DNA of 64,000 nt from Bradyrhizobium sp. sBnM-33 (GTDB lineage: Bacteria; Pseudomonadota; Alphaproteobacteria; Rhizobiales; Xanthobacteraceae), in the NCBI RefSeq assembly GCF_032917945.1, contig NZ_CP136624.1, forward strand, positions 2,046,001-2,110,000. Reading direction: 5' to 3'. Below the pieces are notes generated by a model, which was not told the DNA's origin, ran no database searches, and saw nothing but the letters and a program-made list of their open reading frames with translations. Both the position numbers and the translations under genes were made by a program. Of the stretch, positions 1 through 9,499 are shown piece after piece (the stretch's first letter is position 1; the number at the start of each line of letters is the position of its first letter).

Positions 1-365
1 ACGAACAGGTCGGCCAGCGCCTTCAGGTGCCGCCGCCGGAACTCCGAGATCGTGCGGAAGTCCGCCGCATCGCCGGCCACGATCATCATGAAATCCGCCC
101 GCTCCACCGCCGCCCTGGCGATCCGCCGCGACGAGTAGATGCCGCTCGCGTAGCCGTGCAGAAGCAGCGCCGTCATCATCCGCGGATCAAACGGCGGCTG
201 ACCCAGCCCGCTCCGGTAGCTGCCTAGGATCGCCGATAGATCAAGGCTTTCCTTGACCAGCGACACGATCAACCGCGAAACGTGGTCCTGCGGCACATAG
301 TCCTGCACGCTCGGCGGCAGAAGCTGGACCTCGTCGATCTTCCAGGGGCGAAATTCCTTGCTCAT
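1..365 (-). CDS. IS1182-family transposase, N-terminal part
   Basis: This is the first about 121 codons of a DDE transposase, read from ATG at 365 to the window edge without a stop. The protein starts MSKEFRPWKIDE and includes a GLGQPPFDPRMMTALLLHG stretch and the ISEFRRRHLKAL block of the conserved N-terminal transposase domain. This copy keeps the reading frame where the copy at 42639 has lost one base, so it could still be functional if the rest is intact. Mobility is inferred from family membership. The element sits beside other IS fragments. Confidence 0.85.
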   Translation of the reverse strand, partial: MSKEFRPWKIDEVQLLPPSVQDYVPQDHVSRLIVSLVKESLDLSAILGSYRSGLGQPPFDPRMMTALLLHGYASGIYSSRRIARAAVERADFMMIVAGDAADFRTISEFRRRHLKALADLF

Positions 366-423
366 GGCCACGCAAGGAATCAGACTCGCACCCTCTTGAC
401 CAGTCACTACTCAGACAGGCTCC
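1..423 (-). mobile_element. IS1182-type insertion sequence, copy 1 (cut by window edge)
   Basis: The outer end reads GACAGGCTCC followed by CTAG at 423-426. The same end, again flanked by CTAG, occurs on a second copy at 42582-44031, and the two copies agree closely through the end and the first part of the transposase gene. Only one end lies in the window; the element continues beyond base 1. Confidence 0.85.
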
Positions 424-669
424 TAGCGCCAAGGCGCTGGAGCGAGCTTCCGTTTCCCACTTGCGGACGTTTGCCGACGCGTAGACAGTCTTCAGGTCGT
501 CGTCCGTGAAATATCCCGAAGCGATTGAATGGCAATAGAAATGGCAGGAATTCCTGCGATTGGATTTGCCGGAAATTGGGGCTCCGGGGTCGATTTTCTT
601 GCGAATTGAGGTTGGGGATTGAACGAAGCCGCTGGCGCGGCATTTGAGGAGAGGTAGCAACGGTCGTCG

Positions 670-723
670 CCTCCTGTCTGAGAGGATCGAGGGTTTTCAG
701 AGCCCAACCCTTCAGACAGGAGG
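670..723 (+). promoter_or_regulatory. Inverted repeat that can hide the integrase ribosome-binding site
   Basis: CCTCCTGTCTGA (670-681) and TCAGACAGGAGG (712-723) are perfect 12-base inverted repeats 30 bases apart. The right arm contains the AGGAGG Shine-Dalgarno sequence for the ATG at 730. In mRNA the stem would cover the ribosome-binding site, so it may limit translation, or the repeat may form part of the element end. The preceding 427-669 shows no gene. Confidence 0.55.
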
Positions 724-729
724 TTTCCG

Positions 730-1560
730 ATGGCCCAGGTGAGCCCTCTCCGCCGACGCATGATCGAGGACATGACGGTCCGCAATTTGTCGCCGGCGAC
801 GCAGGGATCGTATCTCAACGCGGTATCGAAGTTCAGCCGGTATTTTGGTCGATCCCCCGATCATCTGGGCTTGGGGGATGTTCATGCGTTCCAGGTTCAT
901 CTGGTGGCGACGGGGATATCATGGCCGGCACTTAACCAGATCGTCTGTGCGTTGCGGTTTTTCTACGGCGTGACGTTAGGCCACAGCACGATCCCAGAGC
1001 GCATCGCCTATGCGCGGGAGCCTCGCAAACTGCCGGTCGTACTGAAAGTGCCGACGAGGTGGTGAGCTTTCTGGAGGCGGTCCCGAGCCTAAAGAGCCGC
1101 ATAGCGTTGACGACAGTCTATGCCACCGGACTACGCGTGTCGGAGGTGGTTTTCCTCGCGGATATCGACAGCCAGCGGATGGTGATCCGGGTCGAACAAG
1201 GCAAAGGCGGCCGGGACCATTACTTGATGCTCTCGCCGCAGCTTCTGAAGATTCTAAGGGCCTATTGGCGGCTAACCCGACCGACACGCTGGCTATTTCC
1301 CGGCCGCGACAGTGAGTGGCCGCTTGATGCGACCGTGCTGCACGCGGCGTGCCGCTCGGCTCACATTGCAGCCGGTCTGAACAAGCGCGTTTGCACACAC
1401 TACGGCACAGTTTTGCGACCCATCTTCTGGAGAACGGCGCCGACATTCGTGTCATCCAGGTTCTGCTTGGCCATGCCAGCCTGCAGAGCACGGCGCGCTA
1501 CGCCCAGGTTGCCACCAAAACCATCAGCCAGACCTCGAGTCCGCTTGACCGGCTGCGATT
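730..1560 (+). pseudogene. Broken tyrosine recombinase of an IS91-type element
   Basis: The reading starts at ATG 730 (MAQVSPLRRRMIEDM) with a phage-integrase N-terminal SAM-like domain (NLSPATQGSYLNAVSKFSRY), shifts frame near 1060, and shifts again near 1390. The catalytic domain is recognisable: GLRVSEVV, then [15 protein letters not shown] and [16 protein letters not shown], which carry the Arg, His-x-x-Arg and Tyr of tyrosine recombinases. Such integrases accompany IS91-like transposases in rhizobia. With at least two frameshifts it is inactive. It runs directly into IS91 transposase sequence at about 1560 with no gap, which implies a deletion. Confidence 0.8.
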
Positions 1561-1562
1561 GG

Positions 1563-1885
1563 AGATCCACGTCCACTGCGTCGTGCCGGGCGGCGGCCTC
1601 TCGCCCGATGGCGCGCGCTGGATCGCCAGCCGACCGAACTTCTTCCTGGCCGTCAAACCATTGTCCAGACTATTTCGCACACTTTTCTCAAACGTCTGTC
1701 CGCAGCCTTCAACTCCGGTGCCTTTCTTCGGCGATCTCGGAGCTCTGGCCGAGCCGGATGCCTTGCGGCCCACCTCGACGCCATGCGACGCATCAACTGG
1801 GTTGTGTACGCCAAGCGGCCCTTCGGCGGACCCGCCCAGGTCCTGGCCTATCTCGGCCGCTACACCCATCGCGTCGAGTTGGGCC
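1563..1885 (+). pseudogene. IS91-family transposase fragment
   Basis: The reading [15 protein letters not shown] at about 1570-1615, and farther on [18 protein letters not shown] (about 1818-1875), are hallmarks of the central IS91/Y2 transposase region. The N-terminal zinc-binding part is missing, the middle shifts frame, and the downstream tyrosine part is cut by the next IS end at about 1886. Only an inactive internal piece remains. Confidence 0.8.
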
Positions 1886-2300
1886 GGTTCTGTTGAAAAA
1901 GACTGCTGTTGCAACGCAGGGGTATCAATGATTCAGTCTGTCCAATTGCAGGACTGAAGATCATGATGGGACATCGGCAAGTCGAACAGGCTGTGTTGTT
2001 CTCTGAGTTCTCGCTCGAGACATATCCCCGCCGACCACCTGCTGCGGTCGATCGACCGGTTTGTCGACCTTGAACAGGTCAGGCGGGACTTGGCGCCCTT
2101 CTACAGCGGCATCGGTCGACCTTCGATCGATCCCGAACTGATGATCCGGATGCTCTTGATCGGTTACTGCTTCGGCATCCGATTGGAGCGGCGGCTGTGC
2201 GATGAGGTCCACCTCAATCTGGCTTACCGGTGGTTCTGCCGGCTCGGTTTGGATGGCGCGGTGCCGGATCACTCGACGTTCTCCAGAACCGGCATGGCCG
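1886..2300 (+). pseudogene. IS4/IS5-type DDE transposase remnant
   Basis: The left end of a third element begins about 1886 (GGTTCTGTTGAAAAAGAC). The transposase starts at ATG 1963 (MMGHRQVEQAVLF), loses frame near 2020, and continues in another frame as PFYSGIGRPSIDPELMIRML and HLNLAYRWFCRLGLDG, the conserved N-terminal domain of this family. It breaks down after the DHSTFSR motif near 2290, so the catalytic part is missing. 2300-2456 carries only unrecognisable sequence. Confidence 0.75.
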
Positions 2301-2456
2301 CTTCCGGCAGAGGCGGAATCCCGTCGCCAGGCCGCGGGCGCACGCCGAACCTTTCGGCGCAGAAGATGCGTGGAAGAAAGCGGCGATCGACGCCGCTAGG
2401 TTCGAGGCTGAGGAAAGCTCTCGATATGGGTGTCAGTTCGAAGATCATGGCCCGAC

Positions 2457-3800
2457 TCAGTTCAGGCGGCGGCCAATGGTTAGGTAGTCCGCGGGGGCCA
2501 CATCGGCTGGATTGATCAGTCGACGCGCGTCGAACACCGTTTTGCCGGCGACTCGCAACGAGGTGAGTTCGCCGTATTCCTGTGTCCGAGTCGCGATGAT
2601 GACGATCTCGGCCCATTCGACTTCGCGCCGCCAGTCAGACGAGAACTGAATACGGTTCGCGGCGATTCCGATGGCGAGCTTGAAGTTCTCCGTCGCGAGC
2701 GGATCGTAACACCTGACATCCGCTTCGGCCCGCAGAAGATCGCGAGCGATCTTGATCGAGGCGGATTCTCGCACGTCGTCGGTATTCGGTTTGAAGGAGA
2801 GGCCGAGAACGAGGGTTCGTCGGCCGGACAACGCTCCGAGCTTCCGCTCGAGGGTAGAGACGATCTGGCCCGGCTGCGCGGCGTTCACGTCGAGAACGGC
2901 ATTCAGCATATTCATCGGGAGGCCAAGGCTCTCGCCTTGGCTGCGCAGCGCCTGTACGTCCTTTGGAAAGCAGGACCCGCCGAATCCGCAGCCCGGAACG
3001 AGATAAGTCAGGATCTGTGGAGCAAGGCGGCCCAGGGGAGTGATCGGCGACCACCGTTTGTCGAGATAGACGCCGCGCATGACGTCGAGGACGTCGACAC
3101 CTCCCACCGCAGTGCAGAGGTTTGCCATCTCGTTCGCGATGGAGATCTGGGTGGCCAGAATTGCATTGTTGGCGTACTTGATCATTTCGGCCGTGCGGGT
3201 GTTCACCCGCACTTTGTCGCAGTTCCACGGAGCGTAGAGTTCCTCGAGCCGCGCCAGCGTCCTCTCATCCTCCTGACCGATCACGATGCGATCGGGCTCC
3301 ATAAAATCCTCGATCGCCTCTCCTTCGCGAAGAAACTCCGGGTTCATACCCAAGCCGAATGCCCCGAGCTTCTTCCCGGACGAGTGCTCAAGCTCTTCCC
3401 GCACTATCGTGTCCGTTGTTCCTGGGATGACGGTGCTCTTCACGACGACTGATAGGTGATGAGGAGTAGTCGCGAGATAAGCGCCAATCTGGCGAGCGCA
3501 CTGCCGGACGGCGCTGAGGTCGATCGCGCCGTTCTTCGACGGCGTGCCGACAGCGATCAGGGCGATTTCCGCTGTCTCGATCGGGGCGTGTAGATCGGTG
3601 GTCGCCCGAAAGCGGGCCGATGCAAGCACTGACTTGAGCAGTTCAGGGAGACCGCGCTCATGGATATGCGGCACGCCGTCGTTAAGCTGAGCGACGACAT
3701 CCTTCCGCAGATCGACGCACGTCACGTCGTGTCCCTTCACCGCGAGGCACACGCCCGAGACGAGACCCACATAACCGGACCCGACAACTGTGACGCGCAT
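2457..3800 (-). CDS. ugd: UDP-glucose 6-dehydrogenase
   Basis: A cytoplasmic NAD-dependent enzyme that oxidises UDP-glucose to UDP-glucuronate, a precursor for acidic exopolysaccharide and LPS sugars. About 447 residues, the usual family length. The N-terminal Rossmann motif is MRVTVVGSGYVGLVSG. The active-site cysteine lies in GCGFGGSCFPKDV, and the C-terminal UDP-binding domain follows (LGLSFKPNTDDVRESAS). The ATG at 3800 overlaps the stop of the upstream SDR gene in TGATG, so the two are translationally coupled; a GTG lies one codon earlier. Other nucleotide-sugar dehydrogenases share these motifs, so the exact substrate is inferred. Confidence 0.9.
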   Translation of the reverse strand: MRVTVVGSGYVGLVSGVCLAVKGHDVTCVDLRKDVVAQLNDGVPHIHERGLPELLKSVLASARFRATTDLHAPIETAEIALIAVGTPSKNGAIDLSAVRQCARQIGAYLATTPHHLSVVVKSTVIPGTTDTIVREELEHSSGKKLGAFGLGMNPEFLREGEAIEDFMEPDRIVIGQEDERTLARLEELYAPWNCDKVRVNTRTAEMIKYANNAILATQISIANEMANLCTAVGGVDVLDVMRGVYLDKRWSPITPLGRLAPQILTYLVPGCGFGGSCFPKDVQALRSQGESLGLPMNMLNAVLDVNAAQPGQIVSTLERKLGALSGRRTLVLGLSFKPNTDDVRESASIKIARDLLRAEADVRCYDPLATENFKLAIGIAANRIQFSSDWRREVEWAEIVIIATRTQEYGELTSLRVAGKTVFDARRLINPADVAPADYLTIGRRLN

Positions 3801-4885
3801 CACGCCCTCAACTCGTCGCGTAGAAAGGACAGGTAGCGGCGCACGCCCTCATTTACGAGGACCTTGGGAGCGTACCCGAGAATGTGCCGCGCCTTCTTGA
3901 TCACGGGGCGGCGTCGGTTTGGATTATCGACAAGATACTCTGAGTCGGAACTCCTCTCGAAGACGACCGCGCCGCGGCGCCCGAAAACCTCCAGCGAGGC
4001 CTGCTGATAGATCTCGGCAAGGTTGTGGACGGAGATCTCCGGCCCGTCGATCCCGATGTTGAAGTAATCGTATTTCCCATGCAGGAGGCAGAGGATATAG
4101 CCTGTGATCGCGTCGGAGACGTAGCAAAAAGTCCGGGTCGGGATGCCGTCGGAAAAAATGACAATGTCTTCTCGATTGATCACGCATCGCGCGAAATCGG
4201 CCGGGAGCCGACGGTCGTCGATGCGCATACCAGGCCCATAGTTATTGAAGGGGCGGGCGACGGTGACAGGCATGCCATACGTCTTCGAGAAGACGTAGCA
4301 CATCGTCTCGCCGAAACGCTTCGATTCGTCGTAGCAGGCCCGCGGGCCCAGGCACGCGACATTGCCGCGGTATTCCTCGTCAGTCGGGATCGCCGTCTCA
4401 GCCGGATCGCCGTAGATTTCGCTGCTCGAAAAGAACAACAGCCCTTTGAGCCGATCCGAACTCCGATAGGATTCGAGCAGCCGCCGCAATCCCCAGATGT
4501 TAGCGTCAATGGTCTCGACCGGATACTGACGATAGAACGTCGGCGAAGCGATCGAGGCCATATGGATGACGTAGTCCGCTGCGTCAGCGCCGTCGACCAT
4601 TCGAAGGTCATCACTGGCGATGTTGAACGTATGCGTTTTGAGCACGTCCGGAAACTCCGCACTCAGATCGGTCAGCCAGCGCGGCCGATGCAGCAGCAAA
4701 CTGTCGAGCGCGATGATCCGCTTCAGACCGAGTTCGGACGCCTTTCGCGTGAAGTACTGGAGGAAGTAATATCCAAGGAAGCCCGCGCAGCCTGTGACCA
4801 GGACCGTTGCCCCCGCGAAGCATCCTCGCGGCAAGGCCGCATGGATTTGCTCGATATCTTCTTTGACGATGAGGCTGATTGTCAC
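3800..4885 (-). CDS. NAD-dependent nucleotide-sugar epimerase/dehydratase (extended SDR)
   Basis: About 361 residues. The NAD-binding motif TGCAGFLGYYF sits near residue 30, an SSSEIYGDP block follows, and the catalytic Tyr-x-x-x-Lys is in CYDESKRFGE, all typical of UDP-glucuronate decarboxylase and dTDP-glucose dehydratase relatives. I chose the GTG at 4885 because it overlaps the stop of the preceding decayed nucleotidyltransferase in GTGA; a longer reading to 4930 would run into that gene. It overlaps ugd downstream, so the two form an operon. Because ugd makes UDP-glucuronate, a decarboxylase or epimerase acting on that product is plausible but not shown. Confidence 0.8.
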   Translation of the reverse strand: MTISLIVKEDIEQIHAALPRGCFAGATVLVTGCAGFLGYYFLQYFTRKASELGLKRIIALDSLLLHRPRWLTDLSAEFPDVLKTHTFNIASDDLRMVDGADAADYVIHMASIASPTFYRQYPVETIDANIWGLRRLLESYRSSDRLKGLLFFSSSEIYGDPAETAIPTDEEYRGNVACLGPRACYDESKRFGETMCYVFSKTYGMPVTVARPFNNYGPGMRIDDRRLPADFARCVINREDIVIFSDGIPTRTFCYVSDAITGYILCLLHGKYDYFNIGIDGPEISVHNLAEIYQQASLEVFGRRGAVVFERSSDSEYLVDNPNRRRPVIKKARHILGYAPKVLVNEGVRRYLSFLRDELRA

Positions 4886-5196
4886 GTAGCGCTCCGAACG
4901 AAAGGCTGGGCGTTGTTGGCGTGAACCCAAGGGCCTCGACCGGAGACCCAGAGTTCTTCGAGCTGATCCGTGTCATGTTGCGTATCCATACAAGCCCAGA
5001 AGCCGGCGTGACGACATACGCGCAAGCCAGTGGCCCGGCGCGATCGGTGAAGGGCGCATTCTCCAGCACGAGATCGGCGTGATTTAAAAGGTAGTTCAAG
5101 AGTGACCGACGGAAGAAAAAAGTACCCGCCGTTGAACCGGCTGGAGCCCTGCTTGGGCTTTTCGGAGTGCTCTCTCCGTGGTCCAAAAACGTCCAT
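4882..5196 (-). pseudogene. Sugar-1-phosphate nucleotidyltransferase, C-terminal remnant
   Basis: Read across two frames this region gives NGGYFF, then FRRSLLNYLLNHADLVLE and NAPFTD, then GFWACMDTQHDTDQLEELW and GPWVHA. This matches the C-terminal third of the glucose-1-phosphate cytidylyltransferase family; compare GFWQPMDTLRDKTFLEALW in the intact rfbF at 11228. Its stop overlaps the SDR start in GTGA, so it was the first gene of the SDR-ugd operon. The N-terminal nucleotide-binding half is missing and at least two frameshifts are present. Confidence 0.7.
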
Positions 5197-6257
5197 TGTG
5201 GTTGCTCCTGCGATGTGAGGTTTCCGGGCTTGTTGAAAAGCGGACCTTGCGTTTGACCGGCCGTTTCATCCGACCGGCCGACGTTTATCATCGACAGGCA
5301 ACATGCTTCCGTCATCTAGATCAATTACCGGCTCTGGTAGTTGACCGGAGCACAGCATTTGGCATGCCCACCATGGAAGAGAAGACAGGCGCCGATTTTG
5401 CTGCAAACCACGTCGGCGCAAACCAGCCCGCCAACCTGATTAGAGGCGCAAAACTCTAGTTCTGAGTGGTCCAAACTTCGGTCTCGCTGCACGCCAATGA
5501 TAGACTCTACCAATTTTGGGAGGAGATTGCGGAGCTCAGGCCAGTTAGAAGGATCTCGAGGCCCGTTGGAATGAGGCTCGTCGACGAAGCTGGCAAGAAG
5601 AGACCTATGGCACGAGACGACCACTTTGCAAACGGAACGTCAGTCTTCCTGGATCGGACCTTGCTCGCTCTGTCCGCCGTAACCACCGCAGTCTCGCTTG
5701 GCTGCAATACTACAGCAGTTTCGGTTTCAATCCCGGCAGGTAGCGATATCGCAGTGCTTCGCATGGCGAACGTCACGTTCACCATAGCGCTGAGCTGGAT
5801 TTGCAGCTTCCTCGTGGTCCGGGGGCCCCTGGACGGCGGGCTGGCTGCATGCCGCGGTGCTATCGGCAGGAATCGGCAGGCTCGCATTGGTCAACCCTTA
5901 CCTCTAGCTGCTCGCCCCAGCTACTCCGCGCTAACGTCTCAATCACTCATGAGGCTACTGGCCGACCGGCCGGGGCGCATCCGCCGGGTGTTGGGGCGGG
6001 TCCTGGTCGGCGTTGGCGGCTGGTGCTGCTTCACGGTCAGGCCGACACCGCGGCGGCCATTGCCCTCGTCGTTACGCTCTATGTCGTCCTTTGTGCCGAA
6101 AATCGCTGCAGTACCACATTCAATCCGTCGTCCCACGAGGAGCTGTTTATTTCGATGATCCGATGGCGGACTTTTCATGGCCTTTTCCATCAACGGATTT
6201 GTCCACACGCGACTCGACGCATCCGCATCTTGATGCGGACGTCAAGGGACTAGACTT
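5197..6257 (+). other. No recognisable gene
   Basis: Only poorly conserved open frames occur here on both strands. The longest on the plus strand (5466-6158) has one hydrophobic stretch near 5750-5820 but no motif I recognise, and overlapping frames show no better coding character. It may be a fully decayed gene between the two sugar operons. Confidence 0.5.
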
Positions 6258-7484
6258 ATGAAGTGCCGGAATTGCCAGACGCAATTGCAACACGTGGTCC
6301 TTGATCTGGGACACGCGCCGCCATCGAACGCCTATCTTTCGGAAGCGCAGCTCCACGAACCGGAGAGAACCTTTCCGCTCAAGATCTTTGTCTGTCACGC
6401 GTGCTGGCTCGTACAGACTGAAGATCACACCGCCGCCGACGAATTGTTCTCCAGCGACTACGCATACTTCTCCTCGACGTCGCAGAGCTGGCTGAAACAT
6501 GCCAGGACCTATTGCGAAAAGATCGCCGAGATGCTGCATCTGACCCGAGACAGTTTTGTCGTCGAGGTCGCCTCCAATGACGGATATCTCCTCAAAAATT
6601 TTGTAACGATGGGCGTACCATGCCTGGGCATCGAGCCGACCGCCGGCACGGCCGATGCTGCCGAGCAGATTGGCGTGCCGGTGCTTCGTGAATTCTTTGG
6701 CGCAGCCACCGCTACGAGGCTGGCGGCAGGCGGGCAGCAAGCAGACCTGATCTGCGGCAACAACGTCTATGCCCATGTGCCTGACATCAATGACTTCACG
6801 TTGGGCCTGCGTATTCTACTCAAGCAGGGAGGTACGGTGAACCTGGAGTTCCAGCATCTCAAGAACATGATTGTACAGAACCAGTTCGACACGGCTTATC
6901 ATGAGCACTTCTCGTACCTGTCGCTGACGGCGGTTATCCAACTCTTCGAAAAGGCCGGTCTGCGGGTCTTCGACCTTGAGGAGCTCCCGACGCATGGCGG
7001 TTCCTTGCGCATCTATGGCTGCAACAAGGATGATCCGCGCAAAACAACGGCAGCGGTCACGGCCATGTTGGCGGAGGAGACAAGGCTGGGGCTGCAAGAC
7101 CTCGGTTTGTACCTTGCATTCCAGCAAAAGGCGGACCAGGTAAAGAACAACTTCCTAGCTTTCCTGATCGAGCAGAAGCTCGCCGGCAGATCGGTCGCCG
7201 CGTATGGCGCGGCTGCCAAAGGCAATACATTGATGAACTATGCCGGCTTGAAACACGACCTGATTAGCTTTGTCTGCGACGCGGCAGCCTCGAAACAGAA
7301 CAAGTTCATGCCCGGCAGCCACATTCCGATCCTTCACCCAGCAGAACTCGCGAAGCGAAAGCCAGATTGGGTGGTGATCCTACCCTGGAACATCGCTGCC
7401 GAGGTGATGCAGCAGCATGAGCAGACTAGGAGGTGGGGCGGCAATTTTGTCATTGCGGTTCCCGAACTGAAGGTTCTGACATGA
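6258..7484 (+). CDS. SAM-dependent sugar C-methyltransferase (TylCIII type)
   Basis: 408 residues, full length for the family. The N-terminus has a zinc-binding module with cysteines in MKCRNCQTQL and VCHACWL. The central SAM-binding fold begins VVEVASNDGYLLKNF, and the C-terminal domain contains YGAAAKGNTLMNY, typical of NDP-4-keto-6-deoxyhexose 3-C-methyltransferases. Such enzymes add a methyl branch to nucleotide-linked deoxy sugars. The stop overlaps the next start (ATGA at 7481). With rfbF and rfbG nearby, a CDP-linked branched deoxysugar is a reasonable inference; the sugar is unknown. Confidence 0.85.
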   Translation: MKCRNCQTQLQHVVLDLGHAPPSNAYLSEAQLHEPERTFPLKIFVCHACWLVQTEDHTAADELFSSDYAYFSSTSQSWLKHARTYCEKIAEMLHLTRDSFVVEVASNDGYLLKNFVTMGVPCLGIEPTAGTADAAEQIGVPVLREFFGAATATRLAAGGQQADLICGNNVYAHVPDINDFTLGLRILLKQGGTVNLEFQHLKNMIVQNQFDTAYHEHFSYLSLTAVIQLFEKAGLRVFDLEELPTHGGSLRIYGCNKDDPRKTTAAVTAMLAEETRLGLQDLGLYLAFQQKADQVKNNFLAFLIEQKLAGRSVAAYGAAAKGNTLMNYAGLKHDLISFVCDAAASKQNKFMPGSHIPILHPAELAKRKPDWVVILPWNIAAEVMQQHEQTRRWGGNFVIAVPELKVLT

Positions 7485-7645
7485 AGGTCTTGCTGACCGG
7501 CGCGATCGGTTTCATCGGGCGGCAGACGAACATGATGGTCATGTACCCCCTTCCCGCTTGGCACTTTGTGGGACGTCTGATGATATCGAATACGTCGAAG
7601 GTTTGTCGGGTGGCTTCCGCTTCGACGATCCGATGTTTTCTATGA
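7481..7645 (+). pseudogene. NAD-dependent epimerase, N-terminal stub
   Basis: ATG at 7481 overlaps the methyltransferase stop and begins MKVLLTGAIGFIGRQ, the Rossmann start of an extended SDR enzyme. After about 15 residues the sequence loses all similarity and it stops at 7645. The stub shows that a nucleotide-sugar epimerase once followed the methyltransferase in a coupled operon and has been deleted. Confidence 0.65.
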
Positions 7646-7738
7646 CTCGGCCTGAACCGGTGACAATGTTTTCGCCCAAAGATGCGGCCCGACCATCGCT
7701 CGCAGATCGCGAGCTGTAGTGACCCCGGCAGAAACGAG

Positions 7739-9052
7739 ATGCCAATGAAGCTCGACGTAAGGGAAATTGAGAGGAAGCCTGCGATTGACCTGTATCAACT
7801 GGTCTGCGAGCTGTTTCCAATCAACCGCAGTCAAACCGGCTCAGGAGTTCGCAAGACCCTGAGCATCATCGCCCGCCATATTGATCTCGAAATCAATGAA
7901 GTCCGAACGGGAACTTCTGTTTTCGACTGGCACGTTCCGATGGAATGGAATATTCGCCACGGGTCGATCTCCACGGTGGGCGGAAAATGCTTGGTCGACT
8001 TCGCCAGCAACAATCTTCATGTTCTTGGATATAGCAGGCCGGTGCAGGGCGTGTTCACGCGTGCCGAACTCGCGCGGCACATCCACACGCTGCCTGATCA
8101 GCCAGATCTTATTCCATACAGGACTGGCTATTACGCCGACGATTGGGGCTTCTGCCTGCCTCATAATCTCTGGCAGACCATGAATGATGACGTCTATCAT
8201 GTCGAGATTGACAGCGATATCTCGGCTGGTTCACTGACGTTTGGTGAGTGTTTCGTTCCCGGCGAGACGCCGAACGAAGTTTTGCTCAGCACCCATGTCT
8301 GTCACCCCAGCCTCGCAAATGACAATCTTTCGGGAATCGCAGTCATGACCGCTCTGGCCATGCGGCAGGCGCGCCAAAAACGACGGCTAGGATATCGATT
8401 TCTTTTCCTTCCAGCGACGATCGGCGCCATCACCTGGCTCGCCCGCAACGAGCCGGTATTGGCTAACATCAAGTATGGCCTCGTGCTGACGTGTTTGGGT
8501 GATGGCGGGCAATTTCACTATAAGCAGAGCCGCAAGGGGGCGACGATCGATCGGGCCGTGGCACATGTCCTCAGGCATTCCAGCCTCCGCCATGAAATAC
8601 TGCCGTTCGCCCCCTACGGATATGATGAGCGGCAGTTTTGTTCGCCTGCATTCGATCTGCCGGTAGGCTGCCTTATGCGCGGTGTACATGGTGCTTTCCC
8701 CGAATACCATACGTCGGCAGACAATCTGGATTTCGTGAAGCCGGAGGCCCTCGATCAATCTTACTCGGTAATAGAGACGGTCTTGGACTTACTTGATGCG
8801 GACTGCACGTATGAGCGCGTCGACGGTCGATGCGAGCCTCAGCTTGGAAGACGCGATCTCTATAGAACGATCGCTGGGCAACGCGAGGCGGGCGGCGCCA
8901 CGCAGATGGACCTGTTATGGTTGCTCAACCTCGCGGATGGCGACCATAGCCTGTTGGACATGGCGATGCGGGCCGACGTACCCTTTGCTCGGCTTGAGTC
9001 CGCCGCGCGGGTCGCACTGGACGCAGGGCTTGTCCACGCACGTTCCGAGTGA
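7739..9052 (+). CDS. DUF4910 aminopeptidase-like protein
   Basis: About 437 residues. The protein carries an M28-like metallopeptidase fold: STHVCHPSLANDNLSG holds the His and Asp ligands and PEYHTSADN another His, followed by a C-terminal winged-helix segment (about residues 370-437). DUF4910 proteins are often encoded in surface-polysaccharide clusters beside nucleotide-sugar enzymes; their substrate is not established as far as I know. The ATG at 7739 fits the start of similarity (MPMKLDVREIE), though an in-frame ATG at 7682 exists. In the family an acidic residue is expected where FLPATIGAITWL appears, so activity is uncertain. Confidence 0.75.
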   Translation: MPMKLDVREIERKPAIDLYQLVCELFPINRSQTGSGVRKTLSIIARHIDLEINEVRTGTSVFDWHVPMEWNIRHGSISTVGGKCLVDFASNNLHVLGYSRPVQGVFTRAELARHIHTLPDQPDLIPYRTGYYADDWGFCLPHNLWQTMNDDVYHVEIDSDISAGSLTFGECFVPGETPNEVLLSTHVCHPSLANDNLSGIAVMTALAMRQARQKRRLGYRFLFLPATIGAITWLARNEPVLANIKYGLVLTCLGDGGQFHYKQSRKGATIDRAVAHVLRHSSLRHEILPFAPYGYDERQFCSPAFDLPVGCLMRGVHGAFPEYHTSADNLDFVKPEALDQSYSVIETVLDLLDADCTYERVDGRCEPQLGRRDLYRTIAGQREAGGATQMDLLWLLNLADGDHSLLDMAMRADVPFARLESAARVALDAGLVHARSE

Positions 9053-9499
9053 TCGAAGCGGGTCGAATGATACACCATCACGCCGCGAGTTCATCTTGCC
9101 GGTGATCGGCTCGGTGGCGTTGTGGATAGGTGTCCGGGCCGCCGACGTAGCGCCGTCTCGGAGTTTTTCCGCCTGGATGGCGACGAAGACATTCTTTGTC
9201 GACTTGGCCGACGGCCTATGCTTTGCCTGTGCAGATTCTACGCAATACCTGATCGAGCATGCTCGAAACCCGATGTCGAAGCCTATCTGGGCCCGGCGGC
9301 CCCCTATGCAAGTCCTGTTCGAGCTGTCGCGATTGCGGAACCTGAACCCGGCGTTTTGCGAGGTTTCCTCTTATGATGATGCGCTTGGAAACGCGCGCCG
9401 CGTGGCGACACGCAAGCCGCAGCCCGTGATCATTATCGGCACGAGGCCCACAGGAACCACGCGTTCGTGGTAACCGAGCAAAGGGTGACGGCCCGGCGG
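9053..9499 (+). other. Probable decayed gene, not identified
   Basis: The stretch has plus-strand open frames that switch (for example 9122-9376) with fair codon character but no motif I can name. It lies between the DUF4910 gene and the 3' end of the convergent epimerase gene, so it may be a lost member of the sugar cluster. Confidence 0.35.

Noticed and set aside
4025..4924. Long plus-strand frame opposite the SDR gene
   Set aside because: Antisense shadow of a clear SDR enzyme; GC-rich third positions keep the opposite frame open.
5466..6158. 230-codon frame with a hydrophobic segment, considered as a transporter
   Set aside because: No family motif, and overlapping frames look equally good; left as unassigned.
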